The notes below the pieces were generated by a model that was not told the origin of the DNA, did not search any database, and saw nothing but the letters and a program-made list of their open reading frames with translations. From positions 12,746,001 to 12,810,000 of the forward strand of contig NC_087257.1 of assembly GCF_037042905.1 (NCBI RefSeq): 64,000 bases of DNA. Direction: 5' to 3'. Positions 35,705-48,395 of this stretch are shown here, piece by piece. Made by a program: the position numbers and the translations under genes. Origin of the DNA: Lytechinus pictus. Lineage: Eukaryota; Echinodermata; Echinoidea; Temnopleuroida; Toxopneustidae. Every line of letters begins with the position of its first letter. Position 1 is the first letter of the stretch.

Positions 35705-38700
35705 GACTTTGCTCCTTTCACAAAGGTGACGCGTCTTTTTTTAAACAAACCATCATGATTTTTCTAAAGTAGGCCTACCCAGCTATCTTTCCCTTTTATC
35801 ACGAAAGCGATAGTCATCGAAGTAGGTCAACTTGGTTTCAATGTGGTGATTCCAACTAACGGATATACAAACATGATCTCCTAGTCTCTTTTAATTATAT
35901 TTATTTTTATGCACTGATCACGTTGGAATAACACGTTGATTGATAATCATTTCGATATTTACATGTTAGTGTCCCAGTACGTCTCTTCTTATTGCGTTTA
36001 AACTAATATTCACTAACTACGCATTACGGAAATATCTTGCTAAATGAAAATCAGATGTCGGTATTGGTAAAGCTTCTGACTATCCCCATCTATACTTTGA
36101 ATGTAAATTGATATTGTTTATGTTTGTGATTATAAAAAATGAGCGGTTTCTGTGTGTGTCTTAGTGTGTCTTCATTTCATAATAGGGATTTTTCACAACC
36201 GCAATGCAGAACGCTTTAGGGAACAATGAAAATCTATTGTCAAATGCCCTTCATGACAATAAAGACATTGTCGAGGGATGGTGAATCGAAACTGCTGTTT
36301 CGTCTTGGACTCTGGATAAACGACATATTTGCCATTTTTTCGTCAGATCTAAAACGTAGGACGAAACTGCTGTTCCGATTCACCAGTTTTCGACAAAGAC
36401 CTCCTAGCTTTTCATTGTGATTTTACTTGAACTTTTAATGCATTTGCTGTGTTGTTGGATCAGTCCTGCGTCGCGCTGTGAATACCCCCAAATACCTGTA
36501 GGCCTAATGGGATCCGTGAAGCTTTGCGGATGTTTCGATAAACATGTTTGATAACTTTCTTTGTGTTATCCGATAATATTAATAATAAATATACACACAC
36601 GATGAGTTGTCTTATATCCATACATCGTTACAATTACAAAATGACGGAATTCTGCCATCTAGAAAACTATCCTGCAAGTTCCAGCATATACTTTTTTTTT
36701 AGTAAAAGCTTTATTGAAACACAATTTGATAGTTTCGAATGCATTTTAAAAAAAATAATTAAATATTAAAGTAAAAATATTGGTACAATGTTGACTGAAT
36801 GTTAAAAGTTAAAAGGTGTATTGCGAAACAAATATCCTTATTGAAATATCAGGTCAGCCGAATTTTTAATTTTCTATATTCCTCTTTGTGGAGCGGGTTT
36901 TGTTTTACTCAATTTTTGCCCTTGTCTAATGAACCTGCCAAGCCAGCCCATCATAATTCAATGATTACAGATCAAAACATTGCTCGAGGCACATAGATAC
37001 TTGGAGCTTAACATGTTGTCGCCAAGCAGGAATCGAAGTGCAGACGATATCAGATGTATGCCCTTTCATCGCTATTCTTATTTGCCACTCTACTCAGAAT
37101 CTGATGCGGTTGGAAGGGACATACTTAAACTTCACTCTAAAAAGAATTGGTCAAAATGACCATTCTCTTGGTCAATATGAATACGACCGAAGAAAATGGT
37201 CAAAACAACCAAATTATTGGTTAAAATCTACCAGGAATTTGGTTGAGTTGACTATTTTTCTCGGTCGGACACATGTTAGCCAAGAGAATGGTCATTTCGT
37301 TTTTTTACCAATACTTTGATATGCAAATATGGAGAGAGAGAGAGAAGTGTACATTTTGTGCTATATACATGTACATGTATAGATACAGTTTCGAGATAAG
37401 TCCGAATCGATACAAAGGGCTCTAAAGACATTTGCTATTGTCAAAATAAAGAGTAATGAAATATGTCGATTTCTTATTTTATTACTCTAACTAATTATGT
37501 ACTTACCGGGACAGAGACCGTATCTCCCTCACCAGCTCTCTGTCTTTAATAAATATGGGTTATGAATGTGAATGTAATATTTAGGGACAGTTTTCTGGCG
37601 TCCGGCGAGCGATGACACTCATTGTTTTTACAGTCACGTGGAATGCGTTTCATGATGATAAATTATCTGCACTGTTTGTTTAATTATATCCCAAAGATAT
37701 TTATTTGATTATTGAAGTTCATTCTAGTAAAATGAGGAAAATGAGCCAAAAGACAAGAAAGCCTTGCTCATTTATCAAAATTGAAGATATTCCAGTCTTC
37801 AAAGGTGCCAGTACTATTAATTCGCGTGTACTCCAGGTAAACCCTTGTTTTATTTTTATTAATAAATCATATCGATATTATTGGCTTCATAGATTAATTT
37901 TAAGAAAAGTTGAAGAAAACTTCACATCATTTTCGGCGCATTGAAGCACAGAGCTACATGCAGACAACATCAATTAACAGATGCACTTTAAAAACAGGTA
38001 TCGATATCTTTGCCGTCACGTGACCATAATATTCGTCACACACCGCTGGAAACCCGTCACATGTTTTTACAAAGAAGATAATACGCTCAACAGGAAAACA
38101 AAGGACGTTCGAATGAAGTCCAAAATTGATACAAGGAAGCTTATCAAATCATCCTAAACATTGAAGGAAATTGGAAACTCCTTCTAAAAATGTTTTCATA
38201 GTTACTATCTTCGAAATCGGGAAAACTAAGCATTCAAGGGAGGAAAAATCCAGATAATTTAAAAAGAAAGAAGAATGGTTGTAACCATGACAACAGACAT
38301 TCTCCCGCTACGATTGGGTGTAACTTGACCTATAAACTTGCTCTGAAAATTAAATAAATTGCATCAGCGAAGACGTTTTACTGCTGCTCATCCAAACTTG
38401 TTGCGTAGCGTGAGTTGTACCAATCATTGATATCGAAATTATCAAATTCATTCAAATTAATTTGGTTTAAAAATCGGATCTATACATCTAGCATTCCTCA
38501 AATAGCAAGAATCGACCTAGGATTTCGAAACGAGACCCAATATATTATTAGGGCATCTGAAGACTTAACACAAAAAGTAAGCTTCAGTTGAATTAAATTT
38601 GACGCAACTTTTGAAATTGATCGCAAAACTGGCATCAGACCCCTCCGTCTAATATGTGGTCGCCCTTTTCCAGCTGCTCTAAATGAAAGAGAAGGAGGGG

Positions 38701-39407
38701 GAGGCTTCCAAAGACGAACAAAGCACTTTCAATATGTTATAAAATGAGCCAAGTACGTTGGGGTGCTAGTGTATGAGTTACTTTTGTTAACTGAAGTCCT
38801 CAGTTTTATGAAAATTACTTTAAAAAGGAAGGCCTACCCGAAACGAACAAACTTTCCTATTCAGATTCTTTTCTTCTTCTATCTTTACTTACCGAACTGG
38901 ATAAAACTTGTTGAAAAGGTTTTCCTGCTATCTATTCAGTAGCCAAAGATGTATGGATCAAGTTGTTTTTGATCTAATAAATCGTCTTTCAGATAGAGTC
39001 GAAACAGCAACTGACATGTACATTTCCACTTAAACGAAACCCTTCCCCGATCTGTTCATTCTGTGGTGATTCAAATTTCTGGTCGGTTCTTTCCCCTGGA
39101 ACCTATTAACAAGGTATTTCTTTCAAACTGTTGAAAATGAATGGACTACATTAGGCCTATACAATGCATGGAATCCGATTTGCATACATTGACTGTTGCT
39201 TTGTCCGATAAACCACTGAAAGGTGTCCTGGGTGGTGTTTTCATAAGCAGTTCGTAAGTTACGAGCGACTTTACGAACGTCTGGCGGTCATTTTCCTTTC
39301 GAGCTTTCGTGGGTTATCCTGTTCAAGCCTGTTGTTTTTAACTCTACTATATATATATTTCTGGTGACTTGCCCCCCAAAAAAAAAAATAAAAAAAAATT
39401 AAGGAAT
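35705..39407. other. No gene recognised outside the listed hairpin
   Basis: AT-rich. A local repeat of TTGGTCAAAA/GACCATTCTC words at 37140-37300 has some inverted symmetry. Confidence 0.45.
36269..36395. repeat. Hairpin element, arms of about 36 bp
   Basis: TGTCGAGGGATGGTGAATCG and AAACTGCTGTTTCGTC are mirrored by GACGAAACTGCTGTTCCG and ATTCACCAGTTTTCGACA. Confidence 0.65.
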
Positions 39408-39512
39408 GAATGAATATAAATGAATGAATGAATGAATGAATGAATGAATCAATCAATCCATCCATCCATCCATCCATCCATCCATCCATCCATCAATCAA
39501 TCAATCAATCAA
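39408..39512. repeat. AATG then CATC then CAAT tetranucleotide array
   Basis: Three tetranucleotide blocks follow one another without gaps, which suggests stepwise mutation of one array. Confidence 0.9.
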
Positions 39513-39659
39513 ACTTATGAAACCTCTACCATGGTGGTCATGACCATCATTGTGTTTGGATGGTATGCGGAACATTTTTAGTTGGTGAACAGGTTTATTG
39601 CGTTGGCACTCTAACCTTCCTCCGACCACGATAATCGTACTGGTTTCGAGAAGTATCTT

Positions 39660-39722
39660 GGTCGGAGGAAGGTCGGAGTAACTCTGTCCAGTCAGATTGG
39701 CACTACTCCGACCTTTCCTCCG
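39660..39722. repeat. Inverted repeat with GGTCGGAGGAAGGTCGGAGTA arms
   Basis: The arms pair with TACTCCGACCTTTCCTCCGAC; a third, partial copy lies at about 39612-39630. Probably a small non-autonomous element. Confidence 0.5.
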
Positions 39723-39789
39723 ACAAACGCAGCCTACGTCTGGGTTGTGATAAGATAAATATCTTTGAAAATTCAATCCATGCATATTG

Positions 39790-40012
39790 GAATTTTACTC
39801 CGACTAGGATCCCACGTAGTCTACAAATGTAGACCCACAACTGCAGTGTATGTATCACAGCTGATTCAAGGAGTCTGCATAGCAGACTAGGTCTACTGTG
39901 GCTGCAGATTGTGAAATGGCTCGCTTCGCTCGCCCTTTCGGGCTGGTTTGCTTCGCGCGCTGAGATCCCACCTTACGAGCTATTCAGAGTCTGCATAGCA
40001 GACTAGATCTCA
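39790..40012. repeat. Repeat with two copies of GAGTCTGCATAGCAGACTAG
   Basis: The 20-mer, itself nearly palindromic, is at 39871-39890 and 39987-40006. Between them lies a GC-richer GCTCGCTTCGCTCGCC stretch able to form a short hairpin. Confidence 0.6.
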
Positions 40013-40113
40013 CGCGTCTGAACAAGGCTATCGATCGAAAGTCATGTTAGGAATTTAAACACATTTCGAGATTTCTTCTTACGACTTTGATTGAAAGTTA
40101 TTGAGTGAAGGAA

Positions 40114-40371
40114 CGATCACGCCTCGCCGATTTGGATGGCGGTTCATGGTGGTTTTCCCGCCGAAGCGGGGTGCAATGAGAGCCCTTTATTGCAGATCTT
40201 GGTCTATTTATTTTCAATGGGTTACGATAAGGTGCGGTGTTGCTATGTCAGGCAAGCACAGTTCATAAGAAAATTACAAACGTTGTTATCCACTGAAAGA
40301 TGATTGGTCAAGCTCAAAAAGGGCCCTGAAAACCGCCAAGAACCGCCATCTATATAGGCTATGTGTGATCG
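40114..40371. mobile_element. Short TIR element with GGATGGCGGTTC inverted arms
   Basis: CGATCACGCC and GGATGGCGGTTCATGGTGG at the left are mirrored by AACCGCCAAGAACCGCCATC and GTGTGATCG at the right. Non-coding. Confidence 0.6.
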
Positions 40372-40499
40372 CATTAAAAAAATATATATTGGTCCGAAGC
40401 CGCGTTATCTAGAAATTAATTGAAGGCCTCGATGAAGAGACGGATCTCTGATGCCGGTTTTGCAATAAACTTTAAAGTTTGGCAAATTTGCTTTCAAAG

Positions 40500-40725
40500 G
40501 GCTACAACCATTGGCGGCGGAAGCCAAACAAATTAGGGGGACCACCACAAAATTTTAACAAGCAAAAAAAAAAACGAGGTTATCAAACAAAACTTTAGGG
40601 GGGCCAACAAAATTTTTTGACAAGCAAAAAAAAAAAAAACCCACCATATTTTAAGGGGGGATCGTCCCCCACCTCAGATTTAGGGGGGACAGGTCCCCCC
40701 CGTCCCCCCCCCCCCGCCTATGGTT
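40500..40725. repeat. Poly-A/poly-G repeat with local tandem units
   Basis: AAGCAAAAAAAAA units alternate with AGGGGGG(A/C)C words; begins GGCGGCGGAAGCCAAACAAA and ends in long C runs then GCCTATGG. Looks like a dispersed repeat end. Confidence 0.5.
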
Positions 40726-42099
40726 ACAGCAAGGCGTGAATCGCTTTGTTAGGCAAGCCAATTCAAAAGAAAATGCGAAACGGTAACCAACTGAAAAAAA
40801 AAATTGCCAAACTTTGTTATACAAAGGAATTGCAAATCGTCTCGAACGTTATCGAAACTAGCGAGTGACAACCCCTTTTTTGACATACACAAACATCTAA
40901 TAATCAAATATGAATTAATGTATTTTAAACTTGTCGTGATTGTCGACGTCAAATTCGTGCACATATTGATATTTAAATAACAAACGTCTGAGAGATACAA
41001 AAACATAAAAGAGGGGAAGAATGGAAAAGTTATTTTTAAAAGCAATTTTAGAAAAATCCCGCCTTAATCCGCAGTAGGAAGTCGGCATTTTTTAGGGCGG
41101 AAATTGATTGATAATTCCTGGAAGTAATTAAGGCAATTATCCAATAAACTCATTTTCTGTTTCCATAAACCGCAAATAATGTGTGCGGAGTAGAAAGATA
41201 GCAACATTAAACATTTCCCAAACTGAGGTTTCCAAACCTTGACTCTATCAAAGAAGTTTGTATATATGCTAACCTTTTTTATTTTCAGGGCCCCTGTGCA
41301 CGATCTTTGAAGTGGGGGGTGCTTGTTTTGAAAAAAATATCGACAAAGCAAAAAAAAAAAAAGTTTCACTTAAAATTTTTGGCCAAATTCTTTTTAAAAA
41401 CACTTTCGTGCAGCTCTTCGTCAAAATAATATTGCCTTGAACTCAAACAGTACAAAGAATAGAAAGGACATAATAAGATACATCATTACTATTAAATCGT
41501 TCGTTCCTAAGGAAGTTGCAAACAAAGTTATGCTTATTACTTGACATACCCGTGAGGGGATCTCACTATGTTCCACCGAGATACTGGAACATAGATCTGC
41601 TATCCCTAGAAACATTAAATTTATGATAAGTTAAGCAAAGAGAAAAATACTTTTCCACTGATATTTGCTCTGGTTGCCGCTGTTAATCGCATCAACATGT
41701 CTGACGTATCCTAAGTAACTACTCCAGGTGGAGTCTGAGGATGCTGTGTGTTTGCGTCATAAGAACATGGATTTCATTTTTATAACTAGAAAAATCACGT
41801 GGACACAGGAAAGGGTCGTACTATATTAGAAAATAGATCATTTATATTTTTCTATTTATTTTCATATTCTTTTTGAAAAAAAAAATGACTTGGCTTCCAA
41901 ATTTTAATGATAGATGGATTAGTTGGTTTGTGGGAGGGGGTTAACGCATTCCATGAGGTGCTTCTGTTTTGAATGGCTTGGGTATGATTACATCAACGAA
42001 AAAAAATACACACAGACAGAGAAAAAGAGAAGGAATGGGACAAGTATCATAATCGACGTGGCTTCTACGCTACTGATCAGTAATTTCATCAATGCAACG

Positions 42100-42717
42100 A
42101 TGTTGACCATCATCGTCATCATCATCATCATCATCCATATCACCATATTCATGATCATCATTATGATCGTCTTTATCATTATTATCATGATTATCATCAT
42201 CTTCATCATCATCATCACCTTCATCATTATTATCATTATCATCACCATCATCATCATCATCATCATCACCATCACCATCATCTTCTTCTTCATCATCATC
42301 ATCACCGCCACCATTTTCCAACAGCATTACTATAAAAATACACAATTCCTACATCCCCAACTTTTAAAAAGCTAATCTAACTCAATAAATCACCATTATC
42401 ACCATTACAGCCATCATGATAATCATTTTCATCATCATCATCATCATCTTCTTTTTCTTTATCACCATTATCACCATTACAGCCATCATGATAATCATTT
42501 TCATCATCATCATCATCATCTTCTTTTTCTTTATCACCATTATCACCATTACAGCCATCATGATAATCATTTTCATCATCATCATCATCATCATCATCAC
42601 CATCACCATCACCATCACCATTTCCATCATCATCACTATCACCACCACCACCACCACCATTTTCCAATACACAATTCCTACATCCCCAACTTTTAAAAAG
42701 CTAATCCAACTCAATAA
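42100..42717. repeat. ATC-rich block with a 72-bp triplication and a 329-bp duplication
   Basis: (ATC)n sequence encloses three 72-bp units containing AGCCATCATGATAATCATTT (starts near 42409, 42481 and 42553). A 50-bp flank beginning ACACAATTCCTACATCCCCA occurs at 42340 and again at 42669. Confidence 0.9.
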
Positions 42718-42739
42718 AAGTGAGCAATCCAAACACAAA

Positions 42740-45700
42740 TATTTTCTTCACATTCATTGCCTACATGCCGTTTATTCACATCTTCAAAAAACTATACACA
42801 TAGAACACAAAAATTGAAGCATCAAATTCAATACTTTCAAAAATTGGACACTGGAAAGATGCAGAACAGTTGTACCCGTCCATTTTCTTTCTCTTTTTAG
42901 TTGTTGCAACAGCAGAGGAATTTCATGCAAACATCTTTTTTTTCTAAAATCCTGCAGGTTTGAAGAGTGAAATTGACCAAAAATCTTAGAAATACTCATA
43001 GGATATTAGAAAGTTCGAAAGAGACAATAAATAATGGAATTTATACACATGATGGAATGAATAGAGGTGAAATACCAAGAATAGATTATAGTAATACTCC
43101 GTAATTATTTTGAGATGAATATAATCAATCAAGCTGGCACCAGGTTTTTAAAAATTATTGTCATTTTACCAAAGTATTTCCTTAAATCTCTGACCATTCA
43201 TGTTTCAAAAATTATTTCACATGGTGTGCTCAAACAAACGTTCAACAAGAGGCAGATTTTTTACAAATTAGAGTTGGCATTTGTTATTCGAGCCCTATCC
43301 TCTGACACAAAAACACAAATGAAAGAAGTCTTTTAGATAAAAATATAAGCTCTGACAAATATTAATTTCATCCTAAAATTTGTAGATATTTTGATTCCAT
43401 CTTATTCATAAATATATTTCTACATATTTTGTGTAAGTACTAGATGCAGTGAATTGAATATTCATAACTAACAATACTTTGCAAAAAAACATTCAAGAAA
43501 TACTTCATCAAGAATCTCAACGAATAAGTATGCAAGAATTTGCATTTCATTTAAAGTCTTGTAATTTCTGTCATGACTAAATGTTACTCAACAATAGTTA
43601 CATGGTTGTGACCTTGGTATATTGATCAATATCTTCTCTTAATGTAAATTCATTTTTTGCGATAATTAATCAACTAGAGAAGGAAAAAATGATTAATATT
43701 ATACATTTTTTAAAAGTATGGAGCCGTGTAAACTAAATTGGATGAAGTAGATGGATATTGAGTATAATTAGTTAAGATTGGGCCAAGCGAGGGGAGGCGG
43801 GAAATTAGGGACTCTTCTTTGTAATAAATCAAAATATCCCCCTGTCAAAAGATAATGAGATAATCAGTCTTAATTCTGAACTTCTGCTTGTTAAGCAGAG
43901 CACTAAGCCATAATATCCTAAAATATTGATGAATATTTTCATAATAAAAATGTGGTCCTCCATAAGTTTCTAATTTTCTTTTCTGTCTATTATTGTTAAA
44001 ATATTAGACCAGGATTACCAATTAAGTGTACCATTATGTGATTGCAAAAGCTATGATCCTTAGTGAAGCTTATCATTTAAATATGAATGGACCAAACAAT
44101 ACTAAACATGGGTAAGAATAGAATGCCCCTGTTTAGATGATAAAAGTAACCAGATTTGATTAATAAGGTTTAAAATGCAAAAGAACAGAGGAGCTGTGGG
44201 TTCAGAAGTCACTCAGCTTAGACTACCCTTTTCACATAATGAAATTAATCAGATTTGATTACACTATGCAATTTTTTCTTCAAAATCACACAAGCTGAAT
44301 CGTGTTCATCAGTGATTAAGTTGCTATGCGTATGTACTGCATAAAGCAGTTACCAAATCATAGCATGAACAACAAATTATCATACACAGTTCATATTGCA
44401 CAAGAGAGTTACAGAGCATTGAAGAGACCGTTGAATTAATTTGATGTTAGACCGGTCCCAAGGGATCAAACTAGACCATCCTTAACCAAAATTAGACTGT
44501 AATCCGATACCTGGCAGTTAGACTATAATATTGTTTTCACCCAACAATAAACATGATGTGAAATATTAATAGATTGCTTTTATTATTTCATGGACATAAA
44601 TCCCTCCGTGACTCACCCGTCTTAAAATGGACACAACCCGGATTGATAGTGAGATGTAATCTGGTGAGGTTCCTCTCGTAAATAAAGCGCGGACCTCGGT
44701 GAATCAGAGAGGATGATGGGAAGGGACGATACCAAGTTGGCAACACATCGTTTATCTTTGAATCTGGGGTCCGTTTCTTGAAGCATTGCATTAATGAATA
44801 GTGGTAACTTGCTATTATTATGGTAAGGACCGTGGAAACCATGATTGTGATTGGCTGACGAGCCATCTTACCGTAGTAGTTACCATTGGATGGCAAAGTT
44901 ACAACAGTTCTTAAGTCCTTATGAAACAGGTCTCTAGTTGCAACCTTCTCTCATTTACCTTTTTGTGTTTGCTGTTAAGTATGAAAGTCTACTTACGGAT
45001 GCCTTTTTTTTTCTTTTTTTTTCAAATATTGTATAGTCCAAAGAAAATACAATGAAAAGTGAAAGCACGGACAGCTCGTGCTCATTAAGCCGGCCATGTA
45101 TGCTTTACAAATGAGAGTCCATTTTTGGATCAATTTCCCTTTTTTTGGGGGGGGGGAGAGGGGGGGGTATTTTCCATCCACCCTAGTTTCATCCACATAG
45201 CATGCTATGCTGCAAAATTTTTTTATGCAAGTGAGCGTTTACTAGAACAATTAATGTTTACCAATATTGCATCTTCCACAAAGTTCCAATCTTCAACATA
45301 ATTCCTTTGACTATCTTCATCCCCATTAACTCCCCTTTTCAGTCTTCATCATATCCTACAATCTTGATGAACTCTGTAGTGACTTTAAATTTTAAGGTAT
45401 ATATTTATTGAAACCGTAAATGTAAAATAAGTAGCAAAATAAACAATTCAAACCCCACCATGATGTCTTATATCAAAATCTGGACGTATCTGTACATTAA
45501 AAAAAATAATGTATGACCAAATATTGAATAGTTATGGATCACTGAGAGAGTCAAAAGATGAAAAAAAAAGAAAAAAGTGACAGTATGATGAATTCATATC
45601 TCAGATGAATTTAATTCATTCTTATTGGTTATATCAGGATATCACATGACAAATATTAATATCTCATTTTTATACCCTGGCAAGTTCTTATTGTCTGAAT

Positions 45701-46693
45701 ATCAAAGAAGATGAAATAGAAGATAGGTTACTATACATGAGAGAATACATCAACAAGATACATTACACATCCACACAAAGGAAAGACACAAATAACGAGA
45801 GGAAAAAAGAAAGTCCAAGGAATACAAATGTCGAGAAAATAAATATATAGAATTAAATGATTGGATTATAATCGCAGCTGAGCGCTACAAAATATACAGA
45901 GGAATGATTAATAAGTTGTAATAAAAACAAATGTCCTTGATGATTTTTGAATGAAATTGCATAATCTAATTATTCAATCTTTGATGAAATACACACGATA
46001 AATCCAATTCCAATGACCTCAACTGCGATATTGCATAACATGATTTGAGTCCTGTAGCTGGACTTATAATATTAGCACATGATTGATGATAATTTAATCA
46101 TGATTATTGAATAAAGTAATTTAGATAAAAATGCACATTTCACAGTCATTGTTGCCCCCCCCCCCCCATTCTCCTTAAGCCCAGTTTTCTTAGAGACTTA
46201 AAATAAAAATGAATCTCCCAAAGATCATTGATGTACATTAACAGCACACTGCTTAGATAAATCCATTTGTTTACCTCGAGTAAAAGAGAACATTAATATC
46301 ACAAAATAAAATTTATCTTTTATCATCTGGTGTGTGCATTATGCAGTGCTGTGGTTTGGTCTAAATTCAAATTTATTTTGGAGCTACCGCGTCCTTGCAT
46401 AAGACTAATCAAAATCTACATTCAAAGCACACAACAAGAACTAGTGTGTGGGGAACCTGGGAACAAGACAGATAAGGTGCTTAGAATGTTTATTTTTAAA
46501 GGGCATTTGACAACAAATTTCAACCAATCCCTAAACAAGACATATTTTTAGGCCTATAGTCAACACAATGAAATCAAGCTTTTAAAACTAAACTCTGCTT
46601 TTTTTTAAACACAGTGCACTCAGCATCACTGTTGAATCACAAACTTGTACAATTATAGTTCTTGCTCTCAAAATTTAAATAAGTGCCTCTGTA
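42740..46693. other. No gene recognised outside the listed MITE
   Basis: AT-rich. It may include part of the PTPRN-like gene's 3' UTR if that is long. Confidence 0.4.
44764..44937. mobile_element. MITE family A, copy 3, diverged
   Basis: CTGGGGTCCGTTTCTTGAAG at the left and TATGAAACAGGTCTCTAG at the right, with the same internal GATTGTGATTGGCTG segment as copy 1. Confidence 0.65.
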
Positions 46694-47121
46694 TTTATTT
46701 TCATATAATTTGTATTTTTTTTGTACAATATTCATCATCTTACATCTATTCACAAAACAACACAAATTGCACAAAGAAAGGTAGTATGGGGGCTTGATTT
46801 GGCCCCCACTTTACCTGCCTATCGTAAGATGGGAGCATTGGAACGTTATTATCGCTTCAATTTCTCCTTGAATTTATAAAAATTTCAACTACCGTCTGAG
46901 ACATTTTTTAAGAAGATGAGAATTAACACATTGGATGAATACAATAATCTGATTTTTTAAAATTTTTGTGACGATGCGTGCTAGATGCCTTTATACTATG
47001 TGGTTCTGCAGTAACTGCACCTTGCACACTGGTCAGTGAGTTGTAGGTTCAAATACCCGGTGAAGACTTAGCCCGTGTTTCCATTGGAGGGACGGTTGAC
47101 CTCTGGTGCGGAGGTCGAAGG
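46694..47121 (-). other. Probable 3' UTR start of the PTPRN-like gene, with a candidate poly(A) signal
   Basis: Sequence after the TGA stop on the minus strand. The first AATAAA I find is at 46694-46699, about 425 nt past the stop; others lie further on (for example 46372-46377). Such hexamers are common in AT-rich DNA, so the true cleavage site is not fixed. A tRNA B-box-like stretch around 47047-47061 suggests old SINE material within the UTR. Confidence 0.4.
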
Positions 47122-47193
47122 TCATTGAGGTAAAGCCTTCAGGATTGCGTTGACCTCTTCCACTACGGCGGTGAGTGCAAACTCAAACTGGGC
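47122..47193 (-). CDS. PTPRN-like: Terminal coding exon of a PTPRN/IA-2-like receptor pseudophosphatase
   Basis: Read on the minus strand, a splice acceptor (AG at 47194-47195 after a TTTTATCC tract) is followed by 23 codons and a TGA stop at 47122-47124. The peptide begins AQFEFALTAVVEEV and ends AILKALPQ, which matches the extreme C-terminus of vertebrate PTPRN and PTPRN2 (family knowledge). The exon starts on a codon boundary, and the exon at 55485-55623 ends on one, so they splice in phase 0. The residues form the last helix of the tyrosine-phosphatase-like domain, which faces the cytosol in dense-core secretory vesicles. The 3' UTR continues to lower coordinates. The first codon is Ala where vertebrate proteins usually have Asp. 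Identification is by recognising the sequence, with no alignment run; PTPRN and PTPRN2 cannot be told apart from this piece, and many invertebrates have a single orthologue. Confidence 0.9.
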   Translation of the reverse strand, partial: AQFEFALTAVVEEVNAILKALPQ

Positions 47194-47775
47194 CTGGATA
47201 AAATATGAAGGGAGAGAGAAAGAGAGAAATTTATTTCTTACCATCTATTTACAATGCTTGACTGATTAAAAAAAAATCGCTAGGTACCCCCCCCCCGGTA
47301 CTACAAAATAGTAAGTAAATATCAAATAAAGATTTAAATTCTAAACATGTTCTTTATTTGCAGGACTTATTGTGCAAGGACTAACAGAGAATAAATCTCT
47401 ACAAAGAAAAAAAAAATATCATAGAAATTGGAATAACTTCCAAGACAATGCTTGCTTTAATTAAAGCAATTTAAAGAACAGAGGCAAAAAAAAACCTAAC
47501 AATCATTTTCATGTTTAAACATGAGTAGCTGCAAGGAAGGGAATGAGTTAAGACAATAATACAGTGGGGAGGTGAACTTTATTGCACGTCCAATTCATAA
47601 TGATTTTAATCTTGTCTTGTGGGAGCATCACAATCAGTCGGAGGGAAATGTGTCAAGTCGCTGTCAACAAATTCTACAGGAAACATTATATGAAAGGTGA
47701 CAGCTCTCTACCGTGGTAAATTGCCATTTGGTCTACACCTGCTTTGTTTTATTTTCCGTTTGGTCTACACCCACT

Positions 47776-48080
47776 GGCCCGTATTTTGAAGTCAGGTTTA
47801 ACTTAGACCATGGTCTAACTCTGTGTTAAAATTATGGGAAGCCAAAAGTGTCAAAATTTTTATTGAGTTGTACGTTTCTTATGTTTACTGTGCTCTTTCC
47901 TGATTCATCAATGGTGAAGACAATCATCTAATTATACTTCCTACACAATTATGAATGATTTGAGAGTCAAATGAACTAAAATATTATATCTCTACTGTTA
48001 GTGATTTATGTAACAATTGGCTATCCATACTTAAACCACAAATTTAAACCTAATTTAAACCAGACTTCAGAATACGGGCC
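47776..48080. mobile_element. MITE family B, copy 2 (305 bp)
   Basis: Same TIRs and same interior as the copy at 35384, flanked by an ACT duplication (47773-47775 and 48081-48083). It has split a repeat rich in TTTGGTCTACAC. Confidence 0.85.
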
Positions 48081-48129
48081 ACTGTGTATACTTTCCATTT
48101 GGTCTAATCTCAGTTTGTCTACAACCATA

Positions 48130-48395
48130 CCACTTCATCTAATATTTTACTTGCTTATATAGCGTTTAACACTTACTTTATCATAAGTCTCTAAGCGCTA
48201 TAATTCAGCATAATTACCCTGGCTTTAGCAGAGCAGCTGTTACGCGCGCTGCATTTCGAGGCACAAATTCCTACCAGGTATCTATTCACCTCACCTGGGT
48301 TGCTGAAGGAAAACACGCCGTTGCTTGGAATTGAACCCACGTCCCTCATATTGAACGACAAGAGTCATAAACACGAGGCCATGATGCCCCCAAAT
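48130..48395 (-). mobile_element. SINE family S1, copy 3
   Basis: On the minus strand: a degenerate tRNA head with GGGTTCAATTCC as B box, then TTTTCCTTCAGCAACCCAGG, GTGAGGTGAATAG and a GCGCTTAGAGACTTA...ACGCTATATAA tail. It lies in the last intron of the PTPRN-like gene. Confidence 0.72.

Noticed and set aside
41923..42817. Several open frames made of D, M or I runs
   Set aside because: They are six-frame translations of the ATC microsatellite and have no coding evidence.
6680..43805. TTTGGCGGGAAA-like E2F motifs near 6689, 18218 and 43796
   Set aside because: Isolated single motifs without a nearby gene start; expected by chance at this length.
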